DNA from: Pseudomonadaceae bacterium UBA836
GTDB taxonomy: Bacteria > Pseudomonadota > Gammaproteobacteria > Pseudomonadales > Pseudomonadaceae
Assembly (NCBI GenBank): GCA_002296055.1
Contig: DBHE01000094.1
Location: forward strand, 1 to 19,420
Direction: 5' to 3'
Length of the DNA: 19,420 nucleotides
Shown in pieces: positions 1-7,470 of the stretch; the first letter of the stretch is position 1; each line of letters starts with the position of its first letter. Under the pieces are notes generated by a model. The model made no database searches and had not been told where the DNA came from. It saw only the letters and a program-made list of their open reading frames with translations. Position numbers and translations under genes: made by a program.

Positions 1-170
<170 letters not shown>

Positions 171-206
171 TCAAATGAATTCGTTAAGGGGTTAGCGGCG
201 GCTGGA

Positions 207-500
207 TCAGCCTTCGATTACACCGTAGATTTCGGACTCGCTCATGATCAGCAGGTCTTCACCATCAACCTTGATGGTGTTGTTGCCGGAGTAAGGACCG
301 AATACCACCTTGTCGCCTTCTTTGACGGCCAGCGCACGAACTTCGCCGTTGTCCTGCAGACGCCCGGTACCTACAGCAACGATAACGCCGGTATTCGGCT
401 TTTCAGCGGCCGAACCGGGCAGCACGATACCGCCAGCGGTCTTGGTTTCTTCTTCGCTGCGACGAACGACTACGCGATCGTGTAACGGACGAATTTTCAT
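207..500 (-). CDS. groES: Co-chaperonin GroES (10 kDa)
   Basis: This 97-residue protein has the normal GroES length and begins [14 protein letters not shown]. It carries the mobile loop (about residues 17-32, with GGIVLP at 23-28) that docks on GroEL, and the C-terminal strands ending SEIYGVIEG. It caps the GroEL chamber in the cytosol. An open frame continues upstream to 683, but the conserved N-terminus and a GGGAG ribosome binding site about 10 nt ahead place the start at the ATG at 500-498. It is the first gene of the groESL operon. A sigma-32-type promoter at 657-685 and a long leader of roughly 150 nt, containing inverted repeats, precede it. Confidence 0.98.
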   Translation of the reverse strand: MKIRPLHDRVVVRRSEEETKTAGGIVLPGSAAEKPNTGVIVAVGTGRLQDNGEVRALAVKEGDKVVFGPYSGNNTIKVDGEDLLIMSESEIYGVIEG

Positions 501-532
501 CGTTGTGTGTCTCCCAATTAATTGTCTCAAAT

Positions 533-546
533 GCCGGCAATCCGGC
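533..546 (-). repeat. Short inverted repeat in the groES leader
   Basis: GCCGG, a CAAT loop and CCGGC form a 5-bp stem about 17 nt upstream of the GGGAG ribosome binding site of groES. It could fold in the leader RNA, but a stem this short is expected by chance in GC-rich sequence. Confidence 0.3.
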
Positions 547-617
547 GCTTTCACGTTGAAATCCGCAGCCGCCGAGGCCGCTGCGGGGGACGCGCCTGTT
601 GGCACGTCGCTGTTCAC

Positions 618-637
618 GGCTCGTGCGCGCACGAGCC
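618..637. repeat. Perfect 20-bp palindrome in the groES leader
   Basis: The half-site GGCTCGTGCG (618-627) is followed immediately by its exact reverse complement (628-637). It begins about 20 bp downstream of the sigma-32 -10 box, so it falls about 13-32 nt into the predicted groES transcript. As DNA it could be an operator for a dimeric regulator; as RNA it could fold an 8-bp stem with a GCGC loop. It does not match CIRCE, the HrcA operator. Its function is unknown to me. Confidence 0.6.
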
Positions 638-656
638 TGCTAAACCGGTGTGAACT

Positions 657-685
657 AGATGGGGCTGCGCCAGGGCTTTTCAAGG
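657..685 (-). promoter_or_regulatory. Sigma-32 (RpoH) heat-shock promoter for groESL
   Basis: Read on the minus strand, the -35 element CCTTGAAA (685-678) is followed after 13 bp by the -10 element CCCCATCT (664-657). The RpoH consensus is CTTGAAA, 13-15 bp, CCCCATNT, so this is close to a full match. Transcription should start near 650. The promoter begins 20 bp past the fxsA stop codon and points into groES. Heat-shock control of groESL by sigma-32 is well established in gammaproteobacteria. Confidence 0.88.
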
Positions 686-704
686 CCCGGACAAAACATT
701 TTTT

Positions 705-1154
705 TCAGTCACGCTCGATGTGGTGATCGCGCGGCACGCGCTGATCTTCACCATCGCGCCACTCACCTTCAATAATGGTGGTATCACCCTGCTTCCAGAC
801 ACTGGGGCCGCCCGGCTCCCCAGGGCCCGGTTTGCCGCGCGACACTAGCGCCATGACCAGGCACGGAACCGCCAAGGTGTCGGTAATCAAACCGGGGATC
901 ATCAACAGCACGCCCGCCAGCAGCCACCACATACCGGTTTTCAGTACCGCAAACGGGGACCGGTTCTCGGCCATGCGAATCTGCAATTGCTGCAGCATGG
1001 ACCAGCCCTGACGCTGAATCAGCACCAAGCCCAGCAGACCGCTACCGATTACCCACAACAGGGTTGCCCCGACGCCGATACGGTCGCCGAGCACAATCAG
1101 TGATGCCAACTCCAGCAGCGGCAGAATCAGCAGCAACACTCGAAATAAGGCCAT
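705..1154 (-). CDS. fxsA: FxsA family inner-membrane protein
   Basis: The 149-residue product matches the FxsA family (E. coli FxsA is about 158 residues). It has hydrophobic segments at about 1-22 and 28-47, an amphipathic stretch with [12 protein letters not shown], a third hydrophobic block around 74-104 ([28 protein letters not shown]), and a polar Gly/Pro-rich cytoplasmic tail. E. coli FxsA is named for suppressing phage T7 exclusion by F plasmids; its normal cellular role is not settled. The ATG at 1154 follows an AGAGAGG ribosome binding site. It lies just upstream of groESL on the same strand, an arrangement I recall from P. aeruginosa. No terminator is visible before the groES promoter, so some read-through is possible. 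Confidence 0.9.
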   Translation of the reverse strand: MALFRVLLLILPLLELASLIVLGDRIGVGATLLWVIGSGLLGLVLIQRQGWSMLQQLQIRMAENRSPFAVLKTGMWWLLAGVLLMIPGLITDTLAVPCLVMALVSRGKPGPGEPGGPSVWKQGDTTIIEGEWRDGEDQRVPRDHHIERD

Positions 1155-1182
1155 GTAAACCTCTCTATATGGTCAGTCAGGA

Positions 1183-1320
1183 CTATATGGGTACGCCGGC
1201 GGCCGCTTTCAAGGCATCAGCAACAAGGTGCTCGGGCGCAGCTTGACACAAAGTCAGAAAGTGACCCGAATGCGGGTTCAGGTCTTCAAAAACCACCAAA
1301 TCTGGTGCATGCTTGCGCAC
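1183..1320 (-). CDS. Possible 45-codon small ORF upstream of fxsA (doubtful)
   Basis: In the gap between fxsA and the divergent dehydrogenase, a minus-strand frame from a GTG at 1320 (or a TTG at 1329) runs to a TAG at 1185-1183, 28 bp before the fxsA start. Its product includes [16 protein letters not shown] and a helical Ala/Leu-rich end. The composition is protein-like, but there is no ATG and no clear ribosome binding site. Third-position GC is only about half, below what the neighbouring genes show. It may be non-coding leader sequence. I do not recognise a family. Confidence 0.18.
   Translation of the reverse strand: MRKHAPDLVVFEDLNPHSGHFLTLCQAAPEHLVADALKAAAGVPI
1243..1271 (+). promoter_or_regulatory. 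Possible sigma-70 promoter for the SDR gene
   Basis: A perfect -35 hexamer TTGACA (1243-1248) is followed after 17 bp by CCGAAT (1266-1271), a poor -10 matching the consensus at only three of six positions. If used, it would give a leader of about 75 nt. The weak -10 keeps confidence low. Confidence 0.35.
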
Positions 1321-1352
1321 CTGTTTCAATGACCTATTACGAGGAGTGTCTG

Positions 1353-2111
1353 ATGCAACTGCAAGACAGCGTTATCATCATTACCGGTGGCGGCCAGGGT
1401 CTAGGGCGAGCCATGGGCGAATTCCTGGCGGCCAAAGGTGCCAAACTGGCACTGGTTGACCTGAACCAGGAGGCGCTGGACGCTGCCGTTGCCGCTTGCA
1501 AGCAAGCTGGTGGAGACGCTCGCTCCTATATCTGCAACGTGGCCAACGAAGAACAGGTTACCCACATGGTGAACCAGGTGGCCGATGACTTTGGCGCCAT
1601 TCACGGCCTGATCAACAATGCCGGCATCCTGCGCGACGGCCTGCTGCTGAAAGCAAAAGACGGGCAAATTCAGAAAATGAGCATGGCGCAGTGGCAGTCG
1701 GTCATCGATGTCAACCTGACCGGCGTCTTCCTGGGTACCCGTGAGGTTGCGGCAAAAATGATCGAACTGGGCACCCCAGGCCTGATCATCAACATCTCCT
1801 CCATCTCCCGCGCGGGCAATATTGGCCAGTCCAACTACTCCGCCGCCAAGGCCGGCGTCGCCGCCATGACCGTCACCTGGGCCAAAGAACTGTCGCGCTA
1901 CGGTATCCGTGTTGCTGGCATTGCGCCGGGCTTTATCGAAACCGAAATGACCGGCAGCATGAAGCCCGAAGCGCTGGAAAAGATGACCTCCGGGATTCCT
2001 CTCAAGCGGATGGGCAAACCGGCAGAGATCGCCCATTCGGCTGCCTACCTGTTCGAGAACGACTACTACACAGGTCGCATTCTGGAGCTGGACGGCGGCC
2101 TGCGTATCTAA
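1353..2111 (+). CDS. Short-chain dehydrogenase/reductase, FabG-like
   Basis: This 252-residue Rossmann-fold oxidoreductase is a classical SDR. It has the nucleotide-binding TGGGQGLG (11-18), NNAG (88-91), catalytic N121, S149, Y162 and K166 (YSAAK), and a C-terminus ending LELDGGLRI. Asp36 at the end of the second strand suggests NAD(H) rather than NADP(H), unlike typical fatty-acid-synthesis FabG. Annotation pipelines often call such proteins 3-oxoacyl-ACP reductase; the true substrate is unknown. The frame opens at 1305, but the ATG at 1353 has a good GAGGAG site ahead and begins the conserved fold. It is a single gene, divergent from fxsA and convergent with the DUF481 gene. P. aeruginosa has a close relative at the same place (PA4389, from memory). 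Confidence 0.92.
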   Translation: MQLQDSVIIITGGGQGLGRAMGEFLAAKGAKLALVDLNQEALDAAVAACKQAGGDARSYICNVANEEQVTHMVNQVADDFGAIHGLINNAGILRDGLLLKAKDGQIQKMSMAQWQSVIDVNLTGVFLGTREVAAKMIELGTPGLIINISSISRAGNIGQSNYSAAKAGVAAMTVTWAKELSRYGIRVAGIAPGFIETEMTGSMKPEALEKMTSGIPLKRMGKPAEIAHSAAYLFENDYYTGRILELDGGLRI

Positions 2112-2122
2112 TTGACGCCGAC

Positions 2123-2151
2123 GCAGCGCAGCGCCACCAGCGCCGCGCTGC
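2123..2151. terminator. Intergenic hairpin between convergent genes
   Basis: GCAGCGC (2123-2129) pairs with GCGCTGC (2145-2151). Inside it, after one A/C mismatch, GCGC (2131-2134) pairs with GCGC (2140-2143) around a CACCA loop. It sits in the 45-bp gap between the SDR stop and the DUF481 stop, where a bidirectional terminator is expected. No T-run follows on either strand, so intrinsic termination is doubtful; it may instead stabilise 3' ends. Confidence 0.45.
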
Positions 2152-2156
2152 CTGCC

Positions 2157-3170
2157 TTACCAGCCTACCCCTACCCCCAGGGTGTATCGGGTATCGCGAT
2201 AGCCGGTCTCATCGGTTGTGTTGAGGTAGTCCAACTCGCCTTTCAGACTGAGCGACGCCCAGCTGGTCAGCCGGTAACGCAGCCCCAACTCGGTGTCAAG
2301 CTGGTAGCGCACCGCCGGGTCGGCAGGCAATTGCACCTCGGCGTTATGGAACAGTTCAAAGCGTTTGCCTAGCAGGTATCGCCGATAATCCCACTGCAGC
2401 CCCAGCGCATCGTACTTGTCACGGGTGCCGTCGCGCTCCTCGGTCCAGAGCCGCCCCAGCAGCACCGAGGTCTCAAAGCGACCCAAGCCATTGTTCCACC
2501 ACTGATAGCCAGGGCCCGTACCAAGCTGACGCTGGCGAGCAAGTTCCTCAATGTGATCGCGCTTGTAGCGCATACGCCCGGCCCAGAACCAGTGGTCATC
2601 AAGAAAGCGGTTGAGGTCATAAGACGCATCAAGCACGTGGCTGGTTTTCACATCATTGCTGTAGTCGCGGTCGTATTCCAGCGTCATATCGTGGCGCCAG
2701 CGCCCGTGCTGCAGGCTTGAGGCAATATCCACGTCGACGTCGCGCTTTTCAGTACCGGAGGCGTCCTTGATGTCCAATTCGGCGTCAATGTCCCCCTCCC
2801 AGACCATGTCGTGCACCAGCGGGCGCGGTACCAACAGACGGTCAATGCGGGCAATGTCGGTCGCAATCGGCTGGCGATTGGGAACCCGTAGCATGACCTG
2901 CCCCGGCTCCTCAGCCTCTGCCAGCTGCACCGTATACTCATCGCCATTACCCAGGCGCACCAACACTGGCTCGTCGCTGGTGAAGGTACGAATGCGGCTG
3001 GTGCTGATGGACAAGGTGCCTGCATACTCGGTGCGCAGCACCAGCTTGCCAGCGTCCAGAAACTCCACCTTGCCGCTGACACGATCCCCATTGTCGAGCC
3101 ACAGCGTATCGGCGACACTGCCCATCGACAGTGTTGCCACAACCAAACCCATAACCAGCTGACGCAACAT
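2157..3170 (-). CDS. DUF481 family outer-membrane protein (YdiY-like)
   Basis: The 337-residue product begins with a signal peptide (MLRQLVMGLVVATLSMGSVA, probable cut before DTLWL). Residues about 21-115 form a beta-rich region starting LWLDNGDRVSGKVEFLDAGKLVLRT, a common lead-in in this family. From about residue 125 it is DUF481: alternating aromatic/polar strands (HDMTLEYDRDYSND, YRRYLLGKRFELFHNAEVQL) ending YTLGVGVGW with a C-terminal aromatic residue typical of outer-membrane barrels. DUF481 has no firmly established function. Two adjacent ATGs (3173 and 3170) are possible starts; GGGGTGAGG lies at better spacing for 3170. It is divergent from the repair-protein gene across less than 50 bp and convergent with the SDR gene. 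Confidence 0.87.
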   Translation of the reverse strand: MLRQLVMGLVVATLSMGSVADTLWLDNGDRVSGKVEFLDAGKLVLRTEYAGTLSISTSRIRTFTSDEPVLVRLGNGDEYTVQLAEAEEPGQVMLRVPNRQPIATDIARIDRLLVPRPLVHDMVWEGDIDAELDIKDASGTEKRDVDVDIASSLQHGRWRHDMTLEYDRDYSNDVKTSHVLDASYDLNRFLDDHWFWAGRMRYKRDHIEELARQRQLGTGPGYQWWNNGLGRFETSVLLGRLWTEERDGTRDKYDALGLQWDYRRYLLGKRFELFHNAEVQLPADPAVRYQLDTELGLRYRLTSWASLSLKGELDYLNTTDETGYRDTRYTLGVGVGW

Positions 3171-3216
3171 CATTGCCTCACACCCCAAAATATGTCGGGA
3201 AAAACGAAAACCTTGC

Positions 3217-3567
3217 ATGAAAGACCAGCAAACATCCGGCATGTTCCAGCCCGATAACCCAGACCCGCGCCGCGACGCCTTCTTTCAGGCGCTGGCCAGC
3301 ATCCCGGCGGGCAGAGTCACCAGCTACGGCCGCCTGGCCGCGCTGGCGGGGCTGGGTCGTGGCGCGCGGCTGGCGGGCCGCTGGCTCGGGCAACTACCCG
3401 AAGGTACCCGCCTGCCCTGGCATCGCGTACTCAATAGCCAGGGCAAGCTGTCACTGGGCGCTGATACCCCGGCTGGACGCGAGCAACGCGCACGCCTGAG
3501 CGCCGAGGGTGTGCTGATCCGAAACGGCCGCGTCAACCTGCAACACTATGGCTGGCCTGACGCCTGA
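3217..3567 (+). CDS. Alkyltransferase-like protein (ATL), MGMT family without catalytic Cys
   Basis: This 116-residue protein matches the DNA-binding domain of O6-alkylguanine-DNA alkyltransferases: FFQALASIPAGRVTSYGRLA, the helix-turn-helix ARLAGRWLGQLP, then LPWHRVLNSQGKL. In active transferases the motif is PCHRV; here Trp68 replaces the acceptor Cys, the signature of ATL proteins (E. coli YbaZ, yeast Atl1). Tyr37 and Arg51, spaced 14 apart, correspond to the base-flipping Tyr and Arg-finger residues. ATLs bind alkylated guanine without repairing it and hand lesions to nucleotide excision repair. No good ribosome binding site precedes either the ATG at 3217 or the one at 3241, so the start is uncertain. 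It ends 21 bp before ampG and may be cotranscribed with it. Confidence 0.88.
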   Translation: MKDQQTSGMFQPDNPDPRRDAFFQALASIPAGRVTSYGRLAALAGLGRGARLAGRWLGQLPEGTRLPWHRVLNSQGKLSLGADTPAGREQRARLSAEGVLIRNGRVNLQHYGWPDA

Positions 3568-3588
3568 GCCGCCGCAACAAGGACATCC

Positions 3589-4959
3589 ATGAGTCTTCAA
3601 AACACATCAGACAGCCCGCAGCCACCCCACGACGGGCTCCGAGTCTACCTCAAGCCACGCGTCATCGGCATGCTGTTCCTTGGCTTCTCTGCCGGTCTGC
3701 CGTTACTGCTGGTTGGCGGCACATTCAGCGCGTGGCTGCGCGATATCGGCGTTGAACTGGCCTCCATCGGCTTTCTCAGCTGGGTCGGTATGGCGCATTC
3801 AATCAAGGTTCTCTGGGCACCGCTGATCGACCGCCTGCCAGTGCCTGTGCTGACACGCCTGTTCGGTCGCCGACGTAGCTGGATGCTGCTGGCCCAGCTG
3901 GTGATTGCCGGCTCGCTGCTCGGCATGTCTCTGAGCAACCCCTTGGAGCACCTGGAGTGGGTAGCGCTCTGGGCCGTGCTGGCCGCCTTTGGCTCGGCTA
4001 CTCAAGACGTTGCAATCGATGCCTACCGGGTTGAGGCCGAAGCACGCCACCGGCAGGCAGCAATGGCGGCCACCTATGTGACCGGCTATCGGGTCGCGAT
4101 TCTGGCCGCCGGCGCCGGCGCACTGCACATTGCGGCCCTGCAAGACTGGAGCAGCGCCTACACCATGATGGCGGCACTCATGCTGGTCGGCCTTATCACG
4201 ACGCTGTGCATTGCCGAGCCCGAGGTGCACGACAACCGCGACGCAGAAGCAGCCGAGCAAGCCTTGGCACAACAGCTGGGGACCACCGGTACGGGCTGGC
4301 GCCAGAGCCTGTCGAACTGGGCAACCAGCGCCTTTATCGCTCCCTTTACCGAGTTTTTCGGCCGCTATGGCCGCGTTGCCATCGTGATCCTGTTGTTTGT
4401 CGCCACCTTTCGCATCAGCGACATTTTCATGGGTACCATGGCCAACCCCTTCTATCTGGATATCGGCTTCAGCAAGCAGCAGATTGCCAACATCGCCGCC
4501 GCCTTCGGGCTGGCCATGACGCTGGGTGGTGCGGCACTGGGCGGTTTTATGGTGGCACGCTTTGGCATTGCTCCGATCCTGGTTTTAACCGCCTTTATGG
4601 CCCCGGCCACCAACCTGGTTTTTGCCTGGCTAGCCTTCATCGGGCCGCAGCCGGACGGGCTGGTGCTGGCGATCATCGCCGACAACATTACTGGCGGATT
4701 GGCCATTTCTGTCTTCATCGCGTACCTGTCCAGCCTCACCAACACGGCCTATACCGCCACCCAGTACGCGCTGTTCAGTTCACTGATGACCCTGCCCGGA
4801 CAGTTTGCCGCCGGCTTCACAGGGCTGCTGGCGGCCAAACTAGGCTGGATCGGATTCTTCTGCGTCACCGCGTTAACCGGGCTGCCGGCGATCATCCTGG
4901 CCTTCGCCCTGCTCAAGCTGGCGCACCCTGACCGCGTTTCCCGCCCGGGCATTGACTGA
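3589..4959 (+). CDS. ampG: AmpG muropeptide MFS permease
   Basis: AmpG imports GlcNAc-anhydroMurNAc peptides from the periplasm across the inner membrane for cell-wall recycling; these cytosolic muropeptides signal ampC beta-lactamase induction. The 456-residue protein has about 12 hydrophobic segments. Its N-terminus is highly AmpG-like (LKPRVIGMLFLGFSAGLPLLLVGGTFSAWLRD), as are WAPLIDR, FGRRRSWMLLAQ and GSATQDVAIDAYRVE. The second half opens around FGRYGRVAIVILLFVATFRISD. It is shorter than E. coli AmpG (491) and well short of the P. aeruginosa protein (about 594, from memory), lacking a C-terminal extension. The ATG follows AAGGA. A strong terminator lies 38 bp past the stop. AmpD and AmpE, from the same pathway, lie about 7 kb away. 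Confidence 0.93.
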   Translation: MSLQNTSDSPQPPHDGLRVYLKPRVIGMLFLGFSAGLPLLLVGGTFSAWLRDIGVELASIGFLSWVGMAHSIKVLWAPLIDRLPVPVLTRLFGRRRSWMLLAQLVIAGSLLGMSLSNPLEHLEWVALWAVLAAFGSATQDVAIDAYRVEAEARHRQAAMAATYVTGYRVAILAAGAGALHIAALQDWSSAYTMMAALMLVGLITTLCIAEPEVHDNRDAEAAEQALAQQLGTTGTGWRQSLSNWATSAFIAPFTEFFGRYGRVAIVILLFVATFRISDIFMGTMANPFYLDIGFSKQQIANIAAAFGLAMTLGGAALGGFMVARFGIAPILVLTAFMAPATNLVFAWLAFIGPQPDGLVLAIIADNITGGLAISVFIAYLSSLTNTAYTATQYALFSSLMTLPGQFAAGFTGLLAAKLGWIGFFCVTALTGLPAIILAFALLKLAHPDRVSRPGID

Positions 4960-4996
4960 CGGTACAACAGCGAGAAAACCGCCGCGCATAAAGCAG

Positions 4997-5023
4997 AAAA
5001 CCCGGCAAAAGCCGGGTTTTCCC
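4997..5023. terminator. Bidirectional intrinsic terminator, ampG / mscS
   Basis: AAAACCCGGC (4997-5006), an AAAA loop and GCCGGGTTTT (5011-5020) form a perfect 10-bp inverted repeat. The T-run on one strand and A-run on the other let it terminate in both directions, which fits its place between the convergent ampG and mscS stops. Confidence 0.93.
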
Positions 5024-5037
5024 TACCGCATTGGCGA

Positions 5038-5877
5038 TTACTTCGCTGCCGCGTCGGTAACCATGTGCACGGTACGCTGCGGGAAGGGAATAGTGATCCC
5101 CTGTGCATCGAAGGCTTCCTTGGCCTGCTCCTGGATATCCCAGAACACACCCCAGAAGTCTTCGGTTTTGGCCCACATACGCAGCGAAAGGTTGACCGAG
5201 TTATCACCCAACGACACCAGCCAGACCGCCGCCTCCGGATCTTTCAATACGCGGCTGTCAGCCGCTGCCAGACCCAGCAAAATGGAGCGCGCCTGCTTTA
5301 CATCGTCGCCATAGTCGATGCCGATATTGACGTCGACGCGGCGGGTTGGTTGACGCGAGTAGTTGACGATATTGCCGTTGGACAGGCTGCCGTTGGGGAT
5401 GATGACAGTCTTGTTGTCCGGCGTTTTCAAAATGGTATTGAAGATCTGGATACTATCGACCGTACCCGCCACACCCTGAGCCTCGATGTACTCACCGGCA
5501 CGGAACGGGCGCAGAAACAGGATCAGTGCACCGCCGGCAAAGTTAGCCAGGCTGCCCTGCAGCGCCAGACCGACAGCCAGACCGGCAGCACCCAGCATGG
5601 CAATAAAGGACGTGGTTTCGATACCGACCATGCCCGCGACGCTGATCAGCAACAGCACCTTTAGAGCAATCGACACCAGCGCAGTCACAAAGCCATGCAA
5701 GGTCGGCTCGACATTGCGCTTGTTCATCACGGCGTCCATCGCCTTGATGACACGGCCAATCAGCCACCAACCAATAACCAGCGTCAGCAGCGCAAGCGCC
5801 AGCTTGCTGCCATACTCGATTACCAACGGCAGCCAGGCTTCTTCCAGCCCCTTCAGCTTTTCCATCAGTTGCTCCAT
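5038..5877 (-). CDS. mscS: Small-conductance mechanosensitive channel MscS
   Basis: The 279-residue inner-membrane channel (E. coli MscS has 286) releases solutes on hypo-osmotic shock. It has three membrane helices (about 25-45, 63-85 and 90-118). The pore-lining TM3 reads GAAGLAVGLALQGSLANFAGGALILF, with gate leucines L100 and L104 and the Q107-G108 hinge aligning with E. coli L105, L109, Q112 and G113. A beta domain (FRAGEYIEAQGVAGTV, IPNGSLSNGNIVNYS) and a C-terminal alpha/beta domain follow. The frame opens at 5895, but the ATG at 5877 has AAGGGGGAA just upstream and is the better start. It is convergent with ampG and lies 40 bp downstream of yajQ on the same strand, so the two may share a transcript. 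Confidence 0.95.
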   Translation of the reverse strand: MEQLMEKLKGLEEAWLPLVIEYGSKLALALLTLVIGWWLIGRVIKAMDAVMNKRNVEPTLHGFVTALVSIALKVLLLISVAGMVGIETTSFIAMLGAAGLAVGLALQGSLANFAGGALILFLRPFRAGEYIEAQGVAGTVDSIQIFNTILKTPDNKTVIIPNGSLSNGNIVNYSRQPTRRVDVNIGIDYGDDVKQARSILLGLAAADSRVLKDPEAAVWLVSLGDNSVNLSLRMWAKTEDFWGVFWDIQEQAKEAFDAQGITIPFPQRTVHMVTDAAAK

Positions 5878-5917
5878 TACTTCCCCCTTTTGCATCTAAA
5901 AAATAGCCGACTGAGCC

Positions 5918-6403
5918 TCAGTCGCGAAAATTGTTGAACTGCAGCGGCATCTCCAACGCGCTGCCGCGCAACAGCGCCATCACCTCTTGCAGGTCATCGC
6001 GCTTTTTGCCGGTCACTCGCACCTGGTCACCCTGAATGGCGGCCTGGACCTTGAGTTTAGCGTCCTTGATCAGAGACACGATCTTGCGAGCGAGTTCCTT
6101 GTCGATTCCCTCCCGAAGCAGCACATCCTGCTTGACCTGCTTGCCCGAGGCAAACGGCTCCTTGCGGTCCAGGCAGCGAATATCCAGGTTGCGCTTGGTC
6201 ATGCTGAGCTCAAGAATGCCCATCATCTGCTCAAGCTGAAAGTCGGCATCACCGGTCAGGGTAATCTGCAGCTGCTTGTCGTTAAACTCAAAACTGCCCT
6301 TGCCGCGCAGGTCATAACGACGATCCAGCTCCTTCTTGGCATTATCGACCGCGTTGGTCACCTCATGTTTGTCCAGTTCGGAAACCACGTCAAAGGACGG
6401 CAT
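5918..6403 (-). CDS. yajQ: YajQ family nucleotide / cyclic-di-GMP binding protein
   Basis: The 161-residue protein (E. coli YajQ has 163) opens [20 protein letters not shown], the family signature, and includes [12 protein letters not shown] and a C-terminal repeat of the fold ending [10 protein letters not shown]. Two ferredoxin-like domains are expected. E. coli YajQ binds nucleotides in vitro; family members in Xanthomonas and relatives are reported cyclic-di-GMP effectors that act with a transcription factor. The ATG at 6403 follows AGGGGAAG, so the longer frame to 6577 is rejected. It is divergent from a receiver/degenerate-GGDEF regulator across about 103 bp, which makes a cyclic-di-GMP link attractive but unproven here. 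Confidence 0.96.
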   Translation of the reverse strand: MPSFDVVSELDKHEVTNAVDNAKKELDRRYDLRGKGSFEFNDKQLQITLTGDADFQLEQMMGILELSMTKRNLDIRCLDRKEPFASGKQVKQDVLLREGIDKELARKIVSLIKDAKLKVQAAIQGDQVRVTGKKRDDLQEVMALLRGSALEMPLQFNNFRD

Positions 6404-6506
6404 GCAACTTCCCCTAAATGGTAAATATATGATGTTGATTGCAAAACAACAGTATACCCTCGTGGCATTATAGCTAGATTGGCCAACATCCAGCAGGGAG
6501 CACCTC
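6404..6506. promoter_or_regulatory. Divergent promoter region, yajQ / response regulator
   Basis: This 103-bp AT-rich gap must hold the promoters of both divergent genes. A TATATT hexamer on the minus strand lies in the yajQ-proximal part (about 6424-6429) with only a poor -35 17 bp upstream. On the plus strand AGTATACC and CATTATAG are candidate -10-like segments. None gives a convincing two-box promoter. Confidence 0.4.
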
Positions 6507-7463
6507 ATGCCCAATCCCCAACTCAGTATTCTGGTGGTGGATGACACCAAGTTCAGTAGCGCTGTCATCGGCCACACACTGAGCCAGGCCGGCTACAACG
6601 ACATTCGCTTCGCCAGCTCGGCGGTTGATGCGCTACGCATGCATGAGGAGCGCGCCGCCAGTGTCATGGTGGCCGACTGGTTGATGCCGGAAATGGACGG
6701 TCTGGAGCTGACCACCCGCATTCGCCAGCTGGATGAGCAAACTGATCATTACACTTACGTGGTCCTGCTGACCGCACGTGAGGGCGACAACGTCTTAAGC
6801 GAAGCCTTTGACCGCGGCGTAGACGACTTCATCAGCAAATCAGCCATGAACGAGCAGCTGCTACCGCGCATTTTCGCCGCCGACCGCACCTCGCAGTTGA
6901 TCAACCGTCTGCTGGATGAAAACCGCCTGCTGGCAACCAACAACGCCCAACTCGAAGAGCACAACCTGGTCGACCGGCTGACGGCGATTGGTAACCGCCG
7001 CTACCTGCTGCAACGCCTCAGCGATGCACTGCGTAGCGTCGAGTCACGCGGGGGCGCGTGCTGCCTGGTGGTCATGGGCGTACAAAATCTGCCCACCCTG
7101 CACGAACGCTTTGGCGACCTCGTACAGCAAGAAGTCCTGCGCGGCACGGCACGACGCCTGCAGCAACTGGTGCGCCCCACCGATGTCATCGCACGGGTCG
7201 ACAGTAACGCCTTCGCCATCGTCACCCTGGCCGAAGAAGCCGCCGACCTGAAGCCAGCGAGCTTTCGCCGTCTGCACGACGGCCTCAACCTGAAGGCGTT
7301 CAAAACCAGTGACGGCTACCTGTCGATTCGTGCCGGCATGGCTATATGCACGTTGACCGACAAGCAGACACTACCTGACCCGCAAGTGATGCTGGAGCAG
7401 GTGGAGGCCAAGCTGTCCGAGGCCTACGAAACCAACCTGATCACCGAAACCAGGCTGTCCTGA
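6507..7463 (+). CDS. Response regulator with receiver and degenerate GGDEF domain
   Basis: The 318-residue protein has an intact receiver domain (about 6-128): acidic pocket D12-D13, phospho-acceptor D57 ([10 protein letters not shown]), T89 and K111. A coiled linker ([19 protein letters not shown]) leads to a GGDEF-type domain (about 155-315) recognisable by [12 protein letters not shown]. At the active site the signature GGDEF is D232-S-N-A-F236, and the usual metal-binding Asp around 190 is replaced (VVMGVQNL). Diguanylate cyclase activity is therefore very unlikely; it may be a phospho-regulated binding protein. The ATG follows CAGGGAG. The panE stop-start coupling begins 7 bp after its stop. 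P. aeruginosa PA4396 appears to be the counterpart (from memory). Confidence 0.92.
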   Translation: MPNPQLSILVVDDTKFSSAVIGHTLSQAGYNDIRFASSAVDALRMHEERAASVMVADWLMPEMDGLELTTRIRQLDEQTDHYTYVVLLTAREGDNVLSEAFDRGVDDFISKSAMNEQLLPRIFAADRTSQLINRLLDENRLLATNNAQLEEHNLVDRLTAIGNRRYLLQRLSDALRSVESRGGACCLVVMGVQNLPTLHERFGDLVQQEVLRGTARRLQQLVRPTDVIARVDSNAFAIVTLAEEAADLKPASFRRLHDGLNLKAFKTSDGYLSIRAGMAICTLTDKQTLPDPQVMLEQVEAKLSEAYETNLITETRLS

Positions 7464-7470
7464 CCCCGTG

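Noticed and set aside
618..637. CIRCE element (HrcA operator) in the groES leader
   Set aside because: CIRCE is TTAGCACTC-N9-GAGTGCTAA; this palindrome has different arms and no 9-bp spacer.
501..683. N-terminal extension of groES
   Set aside because: The extra 61 codons cover the leader palindrome. GroES starts at the conserved MKIRPLHDR with a good ribosome binding site.
1401..2036. 211-codon minus-strand open frame opposite the SDR gene
   Set aside because: It is antisense to an unmistakable SDR and its product has no recognisable fold.
4206..4931. 241-codon frame overlapping ampG in another plus-strand frame
   Set aside because: It is an Arg/His-rich shadow of ampG, with no ribosome binding site or family.
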